Below, piece by piece: positions 25,001 through 36,241 of a stretch of DNA of 64,000 bases. The DNA is from Geosiphon pyriformis (lineage: Eukaryota > Glomeromycota > Glomeromycetes > Archaeosporales > Geosiphonaceae). The notes beneath the pieces are model-generated. The model saw only the letters and a program-made list of their open reading frames with translations, was not told where the DNA came from and did not search any database. A program made the position numbers and the translations under genes. How positions within the stretch are numbered: the stretch's first letter is position 1; each line of letters begins with the position of its first letter. Location: positions 245,139 to 309,138 of the forward strand of contig JAAOMT010000665.1 of NCBI GenBank assembly GCA_016748015.1. Reading direction: 5' to 3'.

Positions 25001-27097
25001 TTTCCCCTTGTTGCTGGATGTTGAATCAGCACGTGTTCTCCTACCATCATCGGAAACTTTCTTCTTGGTGTCGGATTGGTCGGTACGATCTATTCTAGAG
25101 AAAGAATGTTTTATTTTGGGATCATTTTTAACCAAAGATTCATCTTGATCATGTGGAAAAGATTCAGGTGTATTGGATTTTTCTCTAGTTTTTTCAATAA
25201 CTTTAATTTTCTCCTTTTTTTTCTCCTTCCGTCTAACAATAGGAGCTTCTTCTTCGTCCATGGAGACGGAAACAGATCTCTTGGTGCTTTTTTCCTCCTG
25301 ATTTTGCTCCTCCGCCTCCGCCTCCTCCTCCTCCTCCTCCTCATCATCATCATCATCAAGAATTTTCCTGGTGCGACGAGGTCGCTGATTTAATAGTCCA
25401 TTGTCACGTCTTTTTTTTTGGTCATTAAAAGAATTGCCAGCTCGATCTGTTTCGAGATTTTGATCGCTCTCTTCATCTTCGATTTGCCGTGGATTAATTT
25501 CTTCTGATCGCTTTCTAAGGTCTTTCTTGGAAACCTGAGGTAACCTTTCAGATTCCTCACTGAACTTTGAGATCTTTCCAGGTTTTTTTGTCCCTTTTAG
25601 TTTCCCTTCTCGTTGCATCCTGTTCAAGACACAATTTTCAGGATTATCACAAGCACAATCTGTAAGTTTTAATATGGCAGCTGCGATTGACCCCATATTT
25701 TTTCTACGAGGAGAAAGTTCAGCCTCATCTAAAGTATTGTCAGACTCTTCGTTTTCGATCAAGCTAATATCAAGATGGTTCGGTTCCCAGTCCCAGCCAA
25801 CTGTAATTTCTTTTCCTTTACCAATTTCAGATTTTGCAAATATTCCCAAGTGTATCTGTGGATCTTCCCCTCCAGGTACTACAATGCTTCGGGCTTCTGC
25901 ATTTGGATGACATGATCTTCGTATAAATCGGGCTTCGTTACCGACTAATCGAGCATCCACACAAAGGTCAACGGTGGGATGGAAGAGAACAAAAGGCTTT
26001 GTCACACCCAGAAGGCTGTACTGATTGGACGGGTTGTTTTGGTAAGTCGACTTTAAGCAAACTTCACCTTTAAATTCAAAAATAAAACGCCCAGAAGAAA
26101 TTTTTGTTTCGGAAAAAAGTCCGTAGCAAACTGTATGCCTTTTTGGATCAAATCCTTGTGAAGGCGTTATTTTTTTAACAAGGGTTTTCAGCAGAGGGCT
26201 TGCTAACGACTCTCTTTCCATCATGAATAAATTGATATTGTCCGATTTGGATTGTCCCCTAGAAATGCCATCCTTATTACTATCATTAGATGTTGGCCAT
26301 GAATCATTGCCCACTTTCTTCTTTTTGCTTGTCTCAAAATTGTCTTGTCCATTTCGAGTTATATGATCAGTTTTGCCAGGGCCTGAACTAGATGAAAATG
26401 AAAGGGACCTTTTCCTATGTTGAGCTTGACGTTGATATTGTGCTAATATTTTGCGAAAAAGCTCTTCAACATCTTTGGAAGCAATCCCATTTTTTTCGAT
26501 TTTTTTGTACTCTGGTTGAAAATTATAATCATTGACATTATATTCTTTATCACTGTCAAGGCTCTCATTCAAATGTTCATCAGCATCTTTATCTTTCTCA
26601 TACATATCCCGGTGTTGCTTTACTGTTTTACCATTTTTCTGTTTTTTCTGTATCGTTTTTTCGGAGCGTGAAGAACCTGAACCATGTTCTTTCCTATGCG
26701 ATGAAAATCCATGGGCCTTACGAGATTTTGTGGTTATTACTTGTTGTTTTTCTTGTGGTGAATGATCACTAGTGTCCTTCGTTTCTTGGTCTTGCCAGTC
26801 CGAATCAGCAAACTCTGGGTCTCGCCAGTCTGACTCACGCAAACTTCTTTGATATTCTTTAGCCCGCTTGATGTCCATCGGGCGTGGTTTGCACACCTCA
26901 CATAAATATATCTCTGGAACTGTGTCATCATCCCCAGTGACACAAGCCCAATGCTGCCATATCAAACATTCGTCACATTGAATAGTATAACCATCATCAT
27001 CCGAGTATTCACATATACACCTTATTACTCCGTTATCATCCTCGTCATTGGAATATTGGGCTTGTTCATTATAGAGGGCAAGTCTTTCTGTTGTCAT
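22008..27097 (-). CDS. SET3: PHD-SET protein of the SET3/MLL5 type
   Basis: Exons 27097-23156, 23092-22118 and 22031-22008 give 1646 aa with closed phases. The last exon codes for DYRRNRR and a stop; an alternative acceptor upstream would give a different tail. A PHD finger lies at residues about 25-70 (CICEYSDDDGYTIQCDECLIWQHWACV, C4HC3). A SET domain lies at about 325-440, with a Cys cluster near 482. The usual NHSCxPN motif reads RRSCHPN and the final aromatic stretch is GWDWE, so key methyltransferase residues are altered, as in yeast Set3 and animal MLL5. These proteins act as chromatin scaffolds of histone deacetylase complexes, with the PHD finger reading methylated H3K4. The remaining 1100 residues are Ser/Asn-rich, with a Glu-rich tract around 25320-25350 and an Arg/Gly/Ser-rich C-terminus. 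Confidence 0.9.
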
Positions 27098-27901
27098 TAC
27101 TTAAATAATCAGTGTGTGCACAGTATATATAACCAGGTTCAGCTTCCTGAAATGAAAAAATATTTTATACTTCTGACAAGAAGTAAAGTCTGTCCCATTG
27201 CAAAGTGACTAAAGCTACGCCACAATGTCAAATATTGTCCGCCTTTGTTAAAGAAGTTTAACGTACAGTTAAAAGTTCCTTAGAAGCCCAAACGCTTAAA
27301 TTCCGTAAATCTTGATATTTTAATAAATTGTATGAAAAATGGGTGCGAAAAGAGTCAAGTTAGTAACGGTCTTTGAATAAATTGAGGTATTTCTTGCCAC
27401 CCTTTGAGAGCTTTTTTGGTTGCTGACTCATCTTTTTATGAAAACATATTTCTTTTAACTCTTTCGCTTTCTCAACGTAAAGCCAAATTTGGGCAGGAAA
27501 TATTTATTCGCAAATATTCGACATTAACTCTTTTCACAAAAACAAGTAGACTTTTTTGCGCCTGTCAGTTTGCTGATGAGAAATAATTACGACTGTCAGA
27601 TCTTTCTCAACTAAAAAGCTTGATGCTATACTCAATCTTCAACCTTTTATACGAAGGTGTATGCAAAGAATATAGAATATCAACAGGGTAATTAGATCTA
27701 GACTCCACCTACATTTAAAGAAGCCAAAAGTGGGTTTCCAAGGAGAAAAAGAAGTGTTGGGTTTGTGAAAGGTTTTGACTATTATGCTGCAATGTGTGGG
27801 TTGACCTTTGTTCAATGTCTCGGTCACTGGTCACACAATACTGCGATTGTAGATTCATGCATCAAATGTTTATGAAAATTTCACCTAATATTTTCATCAC
27901 T
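27098..27901. other. Intergenic region
   Basis: This contains the upstream region of the SET3-like gene and the 3' region of the Josephin gene. Short ORFs show no motif. Confidence 0.45.
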
Positions 27902-28891
27902 TTAGTCGATTTTTAGGTGGCCATCCTGGCTTTTTACCAACAAGATTTGACCATCTTTATGGTAAACCACGTCTTCCAAGAATTTATAAAGCTAATTTTT
28001 CAATTATTGAAGCTTGTTTAATTAGCTCGGAGGGCATAAACAAAATTTAATGATAATACCTCTTCAAAATCAACAAATTTGTGTGGATGTGCCAACTTTG
28101 AATCCAAGTTATAGACCTGAATTGCATCTTCTAGTCCACCTTCATTGTAAATAGGCTTGATTGCAATCCAATGATGGGATTTCCAGAAAAAAAACCGAGT
28201 GAGGGGTATATTGAGAATAAGGCCAAAGAGAGTAGAATCCGCAAATTGAATCACCGTTCTAATATCTAATAAAATTAGGCGGGATGGGAAATGATATAAA
28301 ATCACCACGAGCAGTTTTGGTTTCTATACCCTAAACCAGGTAAAAAGGGCCTTCCAAGTACCTTTTCTAATGTCAAACCATTGGAGTTCTAGTCCAACTT
28401 TCCTCAAAGCCAACTCGATTACATTGATGTCATAGTTGCCAACTCCTCTATCATACATTATAATTTTTCCAAACAAAAAGCGTCAAAATTTGAAGAACCA
28501 AAAATATCTTGTCAATACGAAGAAACACTTGCAACAGGCTCTTGTGAGGGTTAATGAAGTAAGAGAGCCAGGTTTTAGCTTCGTGGTTAGTCTCTTTGGC
28601 AAGCGTTTCCGCGATTTGGTCAAGTTGATGTTTTGAATAAGCTGCATTTTGGAGCTTTTCAATTGAGTATAGCCATATTGAGCTTGGAAAGGAAATGGGA
28701 ATTAATAAGTTAAATGAAAGATATACCTACAAGATTATTTATTGTATGCTGCAAACCAGATGGCGGTGAAGACAAAGAATTAGAGTAATTTAGTAGATTT
28801 GCAGACTTAAGAAGACAGAAATGTGCTAAACCTGTCCACAGAACCATAGCCGTTGTTTTTCATGATACGGTAGTTGAGAAGAGGAGTCCAT
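27902..28891 (-). CDS. Josephin-domain deubiquitinase (JOSD-like)
   Basis: Six exons: 28891-28832, 28748-28727, 28641-28536, 28447-28362, 28265-28060 and 27991-27902. They give 189 aa and phases close. Exon 2 is only 22 nt. The whole protein is one Josephin cysteine-protease domain. The nucleophile Cys is in YHEKQRLWFCGQHTINNL, the central part reads NPHKSLGVGNYDINVIELAL, the catalytic His is in KSHHWIAI, and the third catalytic residue is in YNLDSK. The length matches the small Josephin-only proteins JOSD1/2 rather than ataxin-3, and no ubiquitin-interacting motifs follow. It cleaves ubiquitin from substrates or chains. The donor of exon 3 is a weak GTTGCA. The gene is divergent from NAA20, with only 186 bp between starts. 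Confidence 0.87.
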
Positions 28892-29077
28892 AAAGTGTTT
28901 TTGTTGTCTGATTAAAAGATTCATTCATTTAAATATATATATAAAAAAGTGGGGCCTATATCAAAGATCCTTTGATCTAATGCCAAATAAAAGATTCTTT
29001 TAGGCCAGTCGGAATAATTTCCGGAAAATTATCTTTTAAAAGTTCGCGAGTTTCTTCTCTAGAAACTCACATTAAAA
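28892..29077. promoter_or_regulatory. Compact bidirectional promoter region
   Basis: Only 186 bp separate the start codons of the Josephin deubiquitinase (minus) and NAA20 (plus), so the two promoters must overlap. A short TA run lies near 28935. No conserved element can be named. Confidence 0.45.
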
Positions 29078-29990
29078 ATGAGCATACTTCGCCGTTTTAA
29101 GGCCACTGATTTGTTTCGTTTTAATAACATGTAAAACTTCTGTTTCTCAATTTTAATTACCATTTATATTTTTCTCACTCATCCTCTTTGACCCTTTCCA
29201 ATGTAGAAATTTGGACTTTCTCACCGAAACAGTAAGTATTGTTTAATTTTCACATTTATCTACTTATTTGATATTTTTTGTCTTCTTTTCCTGCCTTAAT
29301 TTTTTTCTTTATGAAATAGTATAACATTTCTTTCTATCTCTCTTATCTCGCGCGTTGGCCTGATCTTTTCTGTCTTCAAGAGTCACCCAATGGAACCTTG
29401 ATGGGATATTGTAAGTTTTTTAGGTCTGATTTGCAAGTATTCTATTATTTTTAACCCAGCTTAATGGCATCTTCAATTTCTTCGCTCAAATAGTCATGGG
29501 GAAAGCTGAAGGACGTGGTAAAGATTGGCACGGCCATGTGACTGCAATTACCGTCGCACCTGAATACCGTCGATTAGGATTGGCCGATGGAATGATGCAA
29601 TTATTGGAAAATGTTTCCGAGAAGACGTTGGTTCAACTACTTTTCTGTAAATTTACCTTTAATGTTACAACTGATTGTGGTCTTGTCAAATTTTTCAGAT
29701 ACGATGGGTACTTTGTAGATCTCTTTGTACGTGTTTCAAACACGGTTGCCATTGGAATGTACAAAAAATTTGGATATTCTGTATTCAGACGTGTGATAGG
29801 TTATTATTCCTCGGGAGATGAGGAGGAAGATGCATTTGGTGCGTACTGAAAAAATTTCGGCAGAAAATTTGATCAATTATATTAATTCCAATATTTTATA
29901 GATATGCACAAGCCATTACCGCGAGATGTAAATCGTGAAAGTGTCAACGAGAATGGGGAAAATACTTTTGTCAAACCTGAAGATCTTTAG
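29078..29990 (+). CDS. NAA20: NatB N-terminal acetyltransferase catalytic subunit
   Basis: Six exons: 29078-29130, 29207-29231, 29320-29410, 29494-29626, 29699-29838 and 29902-29990. They give 176 aa with closed phases. The protein starts MSILRRFKATDLFRFNNINL and carries the GNAT fold motifs: the acetyl-CoA loop RRLGLAD (with VAPEY before it) and the C-terminal YFVDLFVRVSN and MYKKFGYSVFRRVIGYY blocks diagnostic of Naa20/Nat3. NatB acetylates nascent chains starting Met-Asp, Met-Glu, Met-Asn or Met-Gln at the ribosome. Its partner Naa25 is not in the window. The length matches the family. Donors of exons 4 (GTTGGT) and 5 (GTGCGT) are non-consensus but fixed by the conserved frame. Confidence 0.93.
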
Positions 29991-30546
29991 GAAATTGTGG
30001 TTTTTTTATGTAGATTCAAATTGTATATTTTTTAGAGCCATACACTGCCAAGATTTTCATTTCAAGCACTTACTAGCGAATATAGGCGCTCTTAGGATTA
30101 TAATTTTATTTTCCGCAGCTTCAAGGAATAAGAGCTTCGTTTCTATGTTGGGGATTCAAGATCCTGATTACGTGGAGAATAATGTTTAGGAACAAACTGA
30201 AATTTGACAGATACATTTGTGTTGGAGAACTAAGACTAAGTAGGGTAAGATCAAAGACTGAAAGTGACCCCCTAGCTTTATTTTAATCTCAGAGATCGCA
30301 GATATGTGGTTTTTTTGTAAAAAAAAAATGGAAAAATTACTTTGTGGGTGATAACATTCGGAGTTGATTCCAAGCAGTATATTTATATATATATATATAT
30401 ATAGACAAATTAAAGAAAGAAACAACTCGAGAACTTCTATTAGTGATATACTTTGTGGTTTCTCCCCTGACGCTCTGTGATCTCTCAAAGCAACAAAAAA
30501 TTTTAATACAGGTGCAATGTTACAGTTCATTTCCCGCTTGGCTTAT
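29991..30546. other. Intergenic region between convergent genes
   Basis: 3' flanks of NAA20 and of the leucine-rich-repeat-like gene, with a TA microsatellite near 30382-30404. I see no gene. Confidence 0.5.
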
Positions 30547-31918
30547 CTAATTAATTTGGCTGGGCCATTCGGTGAGAAGTTTAAAAGATCTTCGACCAAC
30601 CTTTGGCATATTACGAAGAAAAGCTATACTTTCGCCTATTAAAGCGCAATCTACAACCGCTAAAACCATCAAGGATCTCAAATCTGAAAAAAATGCATTT
30701 TTAAATCCATTATAATGATCAAAATGTAAAAGGTCTCACGAGATGAATGTAGTACATGCCTTGAGCCCAATTTACATTTTCCAATAGTACTAGTTCATCA
30801 AGCCAATCCATATAAGAAATATCCCAGTATACAAGATTAATAAGTCCTCTAGAGAGTATTCCGAGTGCGTTTGGCCCATTAAAACGATTAAAACATCCTG
30901 CGATGGACAAATGGGTCAAGAGTGGAACAGTGGAGACTAGTAAAGTTGATATTGGGATAGCGCTTATATTTTCCATGAAAGCCAGATTCAATCGCCTCAG
31001 ATTTAGTAAAGTACAAATATATTTGGTTTTCTCCAAAGATTCAACCTCGCTTCGCTCCAATATTCCAGAAGATGACGAGGACAAGATGTGCTTAGTTGGC
31101 TTCGGTTTCAAGCTTAGATTAGATATTGATGACAATAAATCTGTTTTATCATTTCCGGTATCAACAAGTGCTTCCCAATCATCCACAATATTTTCTTTGA
31201 TCTTAGCCATACTTTTTTTACTTGAAGCCTTCCAAAAAGCTTCTCTCAATGTTTCAAAAGAAACACTACTATAGGCCAGATCCAATTCCTCGTAAGCAGT
31301 ATCTCCCTCAAAAAGCGAAAGAAGATCAGCAGAGAGTGGGTGATAGATAGTGACAGCAGAAAGTATATGTTGCTTTAAATGAGTGGGTATTTGAGTAAAA
31401 TAAGGATGTGTTTTGTAAGCACAAATATTGAAAGCGATATTATGTATGGTTATATCGACAAGGGAGGAAATGTGTGTCGCAAGGCCTAAATTCAAAGTGA
31501 AACTGTTAGGTACCAAACAGAATTCATGTGAAAAAGAAAAATTTTTTTGGGATTTCTCACCATTCCACGCTCCCTTTTTCCTTTTTCGTTCCTTGCCAAT
31601 TTTCTTATAAAAAACATTACAATCCTTTTCAATTTCCTCCTTACCAATATCATGAATCCCCCTTAGTTTCATTACCATCTCTTGCACGAAGAGCTCTCCC
31701 AAGAGATGGGGTGGAAGGGTAGTGGGTGGAGTTTCGACGATGCTACTACGGATGGGTCTGGCGGCTTCTCGTCGAGATTGATCGATAAGTTTTGAGACAC
31801 ATGGCTCGTTGAATTGGGTATTAGTGGAAGTGCTTGAACGGGATTGGGAGTTAAAAGAATCTTTAAAAGCGGCAGTTCTATAACGATGTTTAGCTCTTTG
31901 TCGTGTCCCTTTTACCAT
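30547..31918 (-). CDS. Leucine-rich-repeat-like protein, function unknown
   Basis: Two exons, 31918-30760 and 30683-30547, give 431 aa. The intron requires a GC donor (AAG then GCATGT); with it the phase closes and the LRR rhythm continues (NWAQDLRSLMVLAVVDC). The N-terminus has basic clusters that could act as nuclear signals (KGTRQRAKHRYR, KKIGKERKRKK). The C-terminal half has repeated LxxLxLxxN/C patterns (TLLNLRRLNLAFMENI, PLLTHLSIAGC, GLINLVYWDIS), as in RNI-like or F-box-associated LRR domains. I see no clear F-box. It may be a substrate adaptor or scaffold, but that is only inference. Confidence 0.75.
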
Positions 31919-33089
31919 GTCCAAGAGAACAAACAGTTAAACAATAATTTACAAGAAAATGTGAAATGATTTTAATGTGGTATGAAAACGTGATTGATTG
32001 ACAGAAATATAGGCATCAACAAAATTTATTATTTAAAATTTTAATTATTAAAATATTTTGTCTTTTAATCTTTTAAATCTTTAGTTTATAACTAAAAAAA
32101 AAAAAAAGCAATTAATATTTCTGTTATTATATCTGAAAAAGCAAAAAGTTTTTTTAATAGTAAAAACAACCAAACAAAATGTTTTAAAAATGGTTTTCTT
32201 AAAATAAAAAAATATTTAATTGTTTTTAAAACTTTTTTTATTTTTATTTTTATTTTTATTTTTATTTTTATTAAAATGACAACAAGTACATTTTTTGAAA
32301 TATAAAACAATTTAGTTGTAAACAATTTTATCTTTTTTTATTTAAAAATAAAAATAAAAACAACAACAACAACAACAATAACAACAACAATAATAATAAT
32401 AATATGTTTATTAATTTATATATAATGATATTAACACATACATAATTAAATATTTGTCAAATATTAAAATTAAAGTTTAATATTATTTAAAAATATAAAA
32501 TTAAATAATTTTTTTGTTTTGATTTAAATATTATTAACAATTTTAAAAATTTTACAAAATTTGTTAAAAATATTATTTTATATATATTTATTATTTAATA
32601 AACATAAAAAAAACCATATATATATATATAATTTTAATAAAAAAATTTTTATTAAAAAATTAGTAATATAAAACATTAAGTTTATACAAAATATATAAAT
32701 ATATATATATATATATTTTAATTTGGTTTTTATTATTTAAATAATATTTTTAAAATTAATTTTTTTTAAAATTAAAACATGTATGTACTTTGTTAAATTT
32801 ATTATGAATTCTGATAGTAATTTTGTTTAATAATAAAAAATCCGGATGTATATAGACTATTTTTATATATAGAAAATTTTTTTTTTCAAATCTAACAATT
32901 ATATTTATTTAATTCGAATTTGTGATTAAATATTTTATATTAGTTTATAAAGTGAAACAAAAAAAAAATAAGAAAAATAGTGGGTAATTATGTTTTAAAT
33001 TAACGAAAATGATTTTTTTTTAAAAATCTCCTTCATATTTCCAAAATTTGAAGTTTTAAAAAAGCTAATTATAAATCTTTTAGGTAAAC
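31919..33089. other. AT-rich gene-free region
   Basis: Almost pure A/T from about 32010 to 33060, with ATTTTT, CAA and TA tracts. It marks the change from the gene-dense left half to the gene-sparse right half. I see no gene. Confidence 0.6.
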
Positions 33090-33446
33090 TTAAAAAATAC
33101 CAAATCCAGCCGAATTCACTACCTTTCCCGAACCATATTCAATCCCCATATTTAATGGAGCAACTGCAACACCTGAAAAGTTCTTTGCGGTCCCGAAGCT
33201 TACACCTTGACTAATATTTCTAAGTTTCAATGGAGTTTTTCCAGCGTATTCGTTTGCAACACCATATCCTATTCCAGATTGACTAAACGGAATTTCATTG
33301 GTACCAAATTTAAAGGGGTTCATTGGAGTAGTAATAGGCAAGACTCCTTTGGGAGCCTTAATGGGTAGACAATTGATGAAAGGAATAAAAATGGAAAGAA
33401 AAAAGAAAAAATTCAAAGTAACTTGAAATTTCTTGGGATAAGACAT
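33090..33446 (-). CDS. Small secreted protein, function unknown
   Basis: A single exon of 118 aa. The frame is open for a few codons upstream, but 33446 is the first ATG. A strong signal peptide is visible (a basic MSYPKKFQ start, then a Phe/Leu/Ile core ending PFINC). The mature part is about 90 residues, rich in Gly, Asn and Pro, with repeated short aromatic-Gly pairs (YGV, FGT, YGS, FGI). It has hardly any Cys after the signal. I do not recognise the family. Its small size, secretion signal and position at the edge of the repeat-rich zone make it effector-like, which is inference only. Confidence 0.6.
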   Translation of the reverse strand: MSYPKKFQVTLNFFFFLSIFIPFINCLPIKAPKGVLPITTPMNPFKFGTNEIPFSQSGIGYGVANEYAGKTPLKLRNISQGVSFGTAKNFSGVAVAPLNMGIEYGSGKVVNSAGFGIF

Positions 33447-33971
33447 TTTTAATAGAGATGAAAAAAACTTTTGACTTGACACGTTTTTTGACAGGAAAAG
33501 AATGTTGATTTATTTAAAATTGTAATATATTTATTAGAAAATCTTGTTTTCTTTCAAGGCTTTGATACAATAAATTTTACATGTATCATTTTTGGTGATG
33601 TATTTCCATTTTGCAAATCAATCATTTAAAAGCATGATTTATTTATTTTTCCCTTTGACATTCGAAAAAAAGCTTACTAACATTGAAAGGGTTTATTCCT
33701 GCTTTTAGAAGTTTTTTTTTTTTTTTTTTTTTTAATATTCAATTCTGAATACTAAAGATTTGTATAAAATATGTAGTAATTTAATAGTTAAAAAAAAAAT
33801 TTTATTTCCTAAATTTAAATGTCTATATATTCTTTAACTTGATATTTTATTCACATACAAAATCTATTAATATTAACAATTAAAAATGTTTAATTTATAT
33901 AATTTTTTATATTTATTAAGATTTTTTCATATTCACATGCATTATGGTTTCGGAGCCTGGATTTGATAAAT

Positions 33972-34021
33972 TTATTGTGACGTTTTCATGATATTTTATT
34001 TTATTGTGACGTTTTCATGAT
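33972..34021. repeat. Direct repeat with a TGACGTTT core
   Basis: The 20-base unit TATTGTGACGTTTTCATGAT occurs twice, starting one base after 33972 and one base after 34001, a step of 29 bp. The core TGACGT resembles a bZIP/CRE half site. Confidence 0.7.
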
Positions 34022-34568
34022 TTCTTCTTTCAATGGTGGCCCAGAAAGAACATTGTAAAATTAATAACATCACAATATGGAAATAATGACATGGAAAAAA
34101 TTGATAAAAATGGGGACGGGAAAGAAATGGGTTAAAAAATGTGAAAATGTGGAATGTGGGAATATTTTTATAGGGTATAGATTGGGAATAGAATAGAATA
34201 GAATAGAATAGTGATGAAATGGTAATATTTTTATTACCCCCCAAGCTATCCATTCCCATTACGGAAAAAACTTTTTTCTCACACTATGAATTAAAAATAT
34301 TCCAATTTAAAAAACGATATTTATTATTTCAGGAATTTTGAATAAATAACGTAATATAAATATAAATATAAAATATAAATAAAATATAATTTTTTTTTTA
34401 AATTAAAAACACATGGATAAAATTTTTTTTTCTTCTCAAACCACACGAAATTCCAAAAATGTACTACTCAAATTCATTGAAAAACATCTTTTGTCCTATC
34501 ATGTCCATTATTAATAATGATGATGATTAAAATAGGTCAGTGAGATTTGAATTTTCTTTTTTAGATTG

Positions 34569-34599
<31 letters not shown>
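34569..34599 (+). repeat. Poly-A tract of 31 bases
   Basis: Uninterrupted run of 31 A. The run lacks a recognisable transposon body upstream. Confidence 0.85.
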
Positions 34600-34604
<5 letters not shown>

Positions 34605-35208
34605 TCAGTTTTAATTTTTTTGAGGAATACTAAATTTTTTAATGTTTTAACAAATAAACAACAAAAATTAAATTTTTCTCAACCCCCCTTTCCGAATCAA
34701 AAACCCGGAAATTTGAAACGATCCTACTATTTGAAACGAATCTTTTTTCTTTTTCATTCTCATTTTCGATCATTCGCAATTTGTTTTGGAAAATCAATTT
34801 TTTAAAAAATAAAAAAAAATTATTTTTATTATTATTATTGAAACAAATTATTAAATATATACAGTGTATGTCTCTACGGAAAAAATTTAAAAAAACAAGG
34901 AATCTTTAAAACAGAAATTTAGTTTCACTTATGAAAACATTTTCAAGAGCATTTGATGTCGTTTCATAGGTTTTAAACGCGAAAAGATTGCATTTCAAAT
35001 TTCTTTTGCCCCTTTGATCATGCCTTCAAATTTTCGTACTTCCAAGAATCCCATCTCATCTCATCTCATCCAATCCAATCCAATCCCAACCCGCTTCATA
35101 ATCCAGAGCAGTTCCAGCCTATCGATCATTTGTCATGCTTTGACGACATTGTTTGCAAAAAAGTCATTATTTGTTAAATTATATTGATGTTTTGACAATT
35201 TGAGTTTA

Positions 35209-35251
<43 letters not shown>
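35209..35251. repeat. TTA microsatellite
   Basis: About 14 tandem ATT/TTA units. A TA run follows at about 35275-35290. Confidence 0.85.
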
Positions 35252-35579
35252 TAGATTTTCATCTCATGGGTAAATATATATATATATATATTTAAATGAA
35301 ACTTTTTTGTGTGTGTATGACCAATTTGGGATCAAAAAAAAGATCAAAAAAAGAAAAAGAAAAAAGATTTTGATGGAAAAATTAAATTCTTCGGTAACAC
35401 TGCAGTTTATTTGAATTATAGGAGATACTTTTGTTACATGAAAAAGGTAATCCTACTTATAAGTGTTGAAACATCAAAGTAAATACCTCAATTTCAATTG
35501 GGACTCGGTCCTCCCTTCTTTTTGTAAAACTCAGTTTTCTTGTTTGAGCCGAGAAATGGCCGACTAAGGAAAACCTCAC

Positions 35580-35581
<2 letters not shown>

Positions 35582-35614
<33 letters not shown>
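35582..35614. repeat. TG microsatellite
   Basis: About 16 tandem TG units. An ORF that reads through it (Cys-Val repeats) is an artefact of the repeat. Confidence 0.85.
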
Positions 35615-35617
<3 letters not shown>

Positions 35618-36241
35618 GCACCATAACCATCACAATCACCATCACCACTACCACCTTCAAAAAGAGAAAATTATTATTATGAAAAATTGCGAATTTCCCT
35701 TTGTGAACTTGATACGGGTTTATGGTGATGGGGGGGGGGGGTTTTTTTTCAATATCAAAAACCTTGGATAAAATACACTGATTGTTTCAATTTATTAACG
35801 TTAGGAACCTAAAAAAAAATGTCGATCGAAAAATTAAAAAAATTTATTTTTATTTTTTTCTATAAAAAGAGTGAATTTTTCTCTTCTTGAATCATAATCT
35901 TGATTTACCAAAAACAGCGTTTTAAACGCTTAAACTTTCATTTTTTTTTCTCGTTTCATCCCCCTCTCCCCCCCCATCACCAATTCCTTGTATTTATTAA
36001 CGTCTGTGACGTTCATTAATGTTTTTTAACCCCATTTGCATTCTTTTTTTTTTCAAATCGAATCATTAGTTTGTGTTGCAAAAGAATTAGAAGCAAAAAA
36101 AAAAAAAAACACATTATTTGAAAAAGAATTTTGAATTCAAGTGGAATTCTCAAAACTTTTCCAAATCAGAACTCTAATTTAACTTTACATAAATCATTTT
36201 TCACCTTCATTATCTCGCTGTACATAAAATTTGTATAAAAG

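Larger units (their letters stand above)
33447..36241. other. Gene-free region rich in simple repeats
   Basis: About 2.8 kb without a supported gene. It has poly-A/T runs, GAATA, TA, TTA and TG repeats, a near-perfect direct repeat at 33972-34021, and CATCT-type repeats near 35050. The last few hundred bases are the upstream region of the secreted-protein gene at 36242. Confidence 0.55.

Noticed and set aside
30186-30530. 114-aa minus-strand ORF
   Set aside because: Runs through a TA microsatellite, has no motif and overlaps both 3' flanks.
34569-34599. Poly-A tract as the tail of a SINE or processed pseudogene
   Set aside because: No conserved body, tRNA-like boxes or coding remnant are visible upstream.
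35457-35771. ORFs through the TG repeat
   Set aside because: Their products are Thr-His or Cys-Val repeats generated by the microsatellite.
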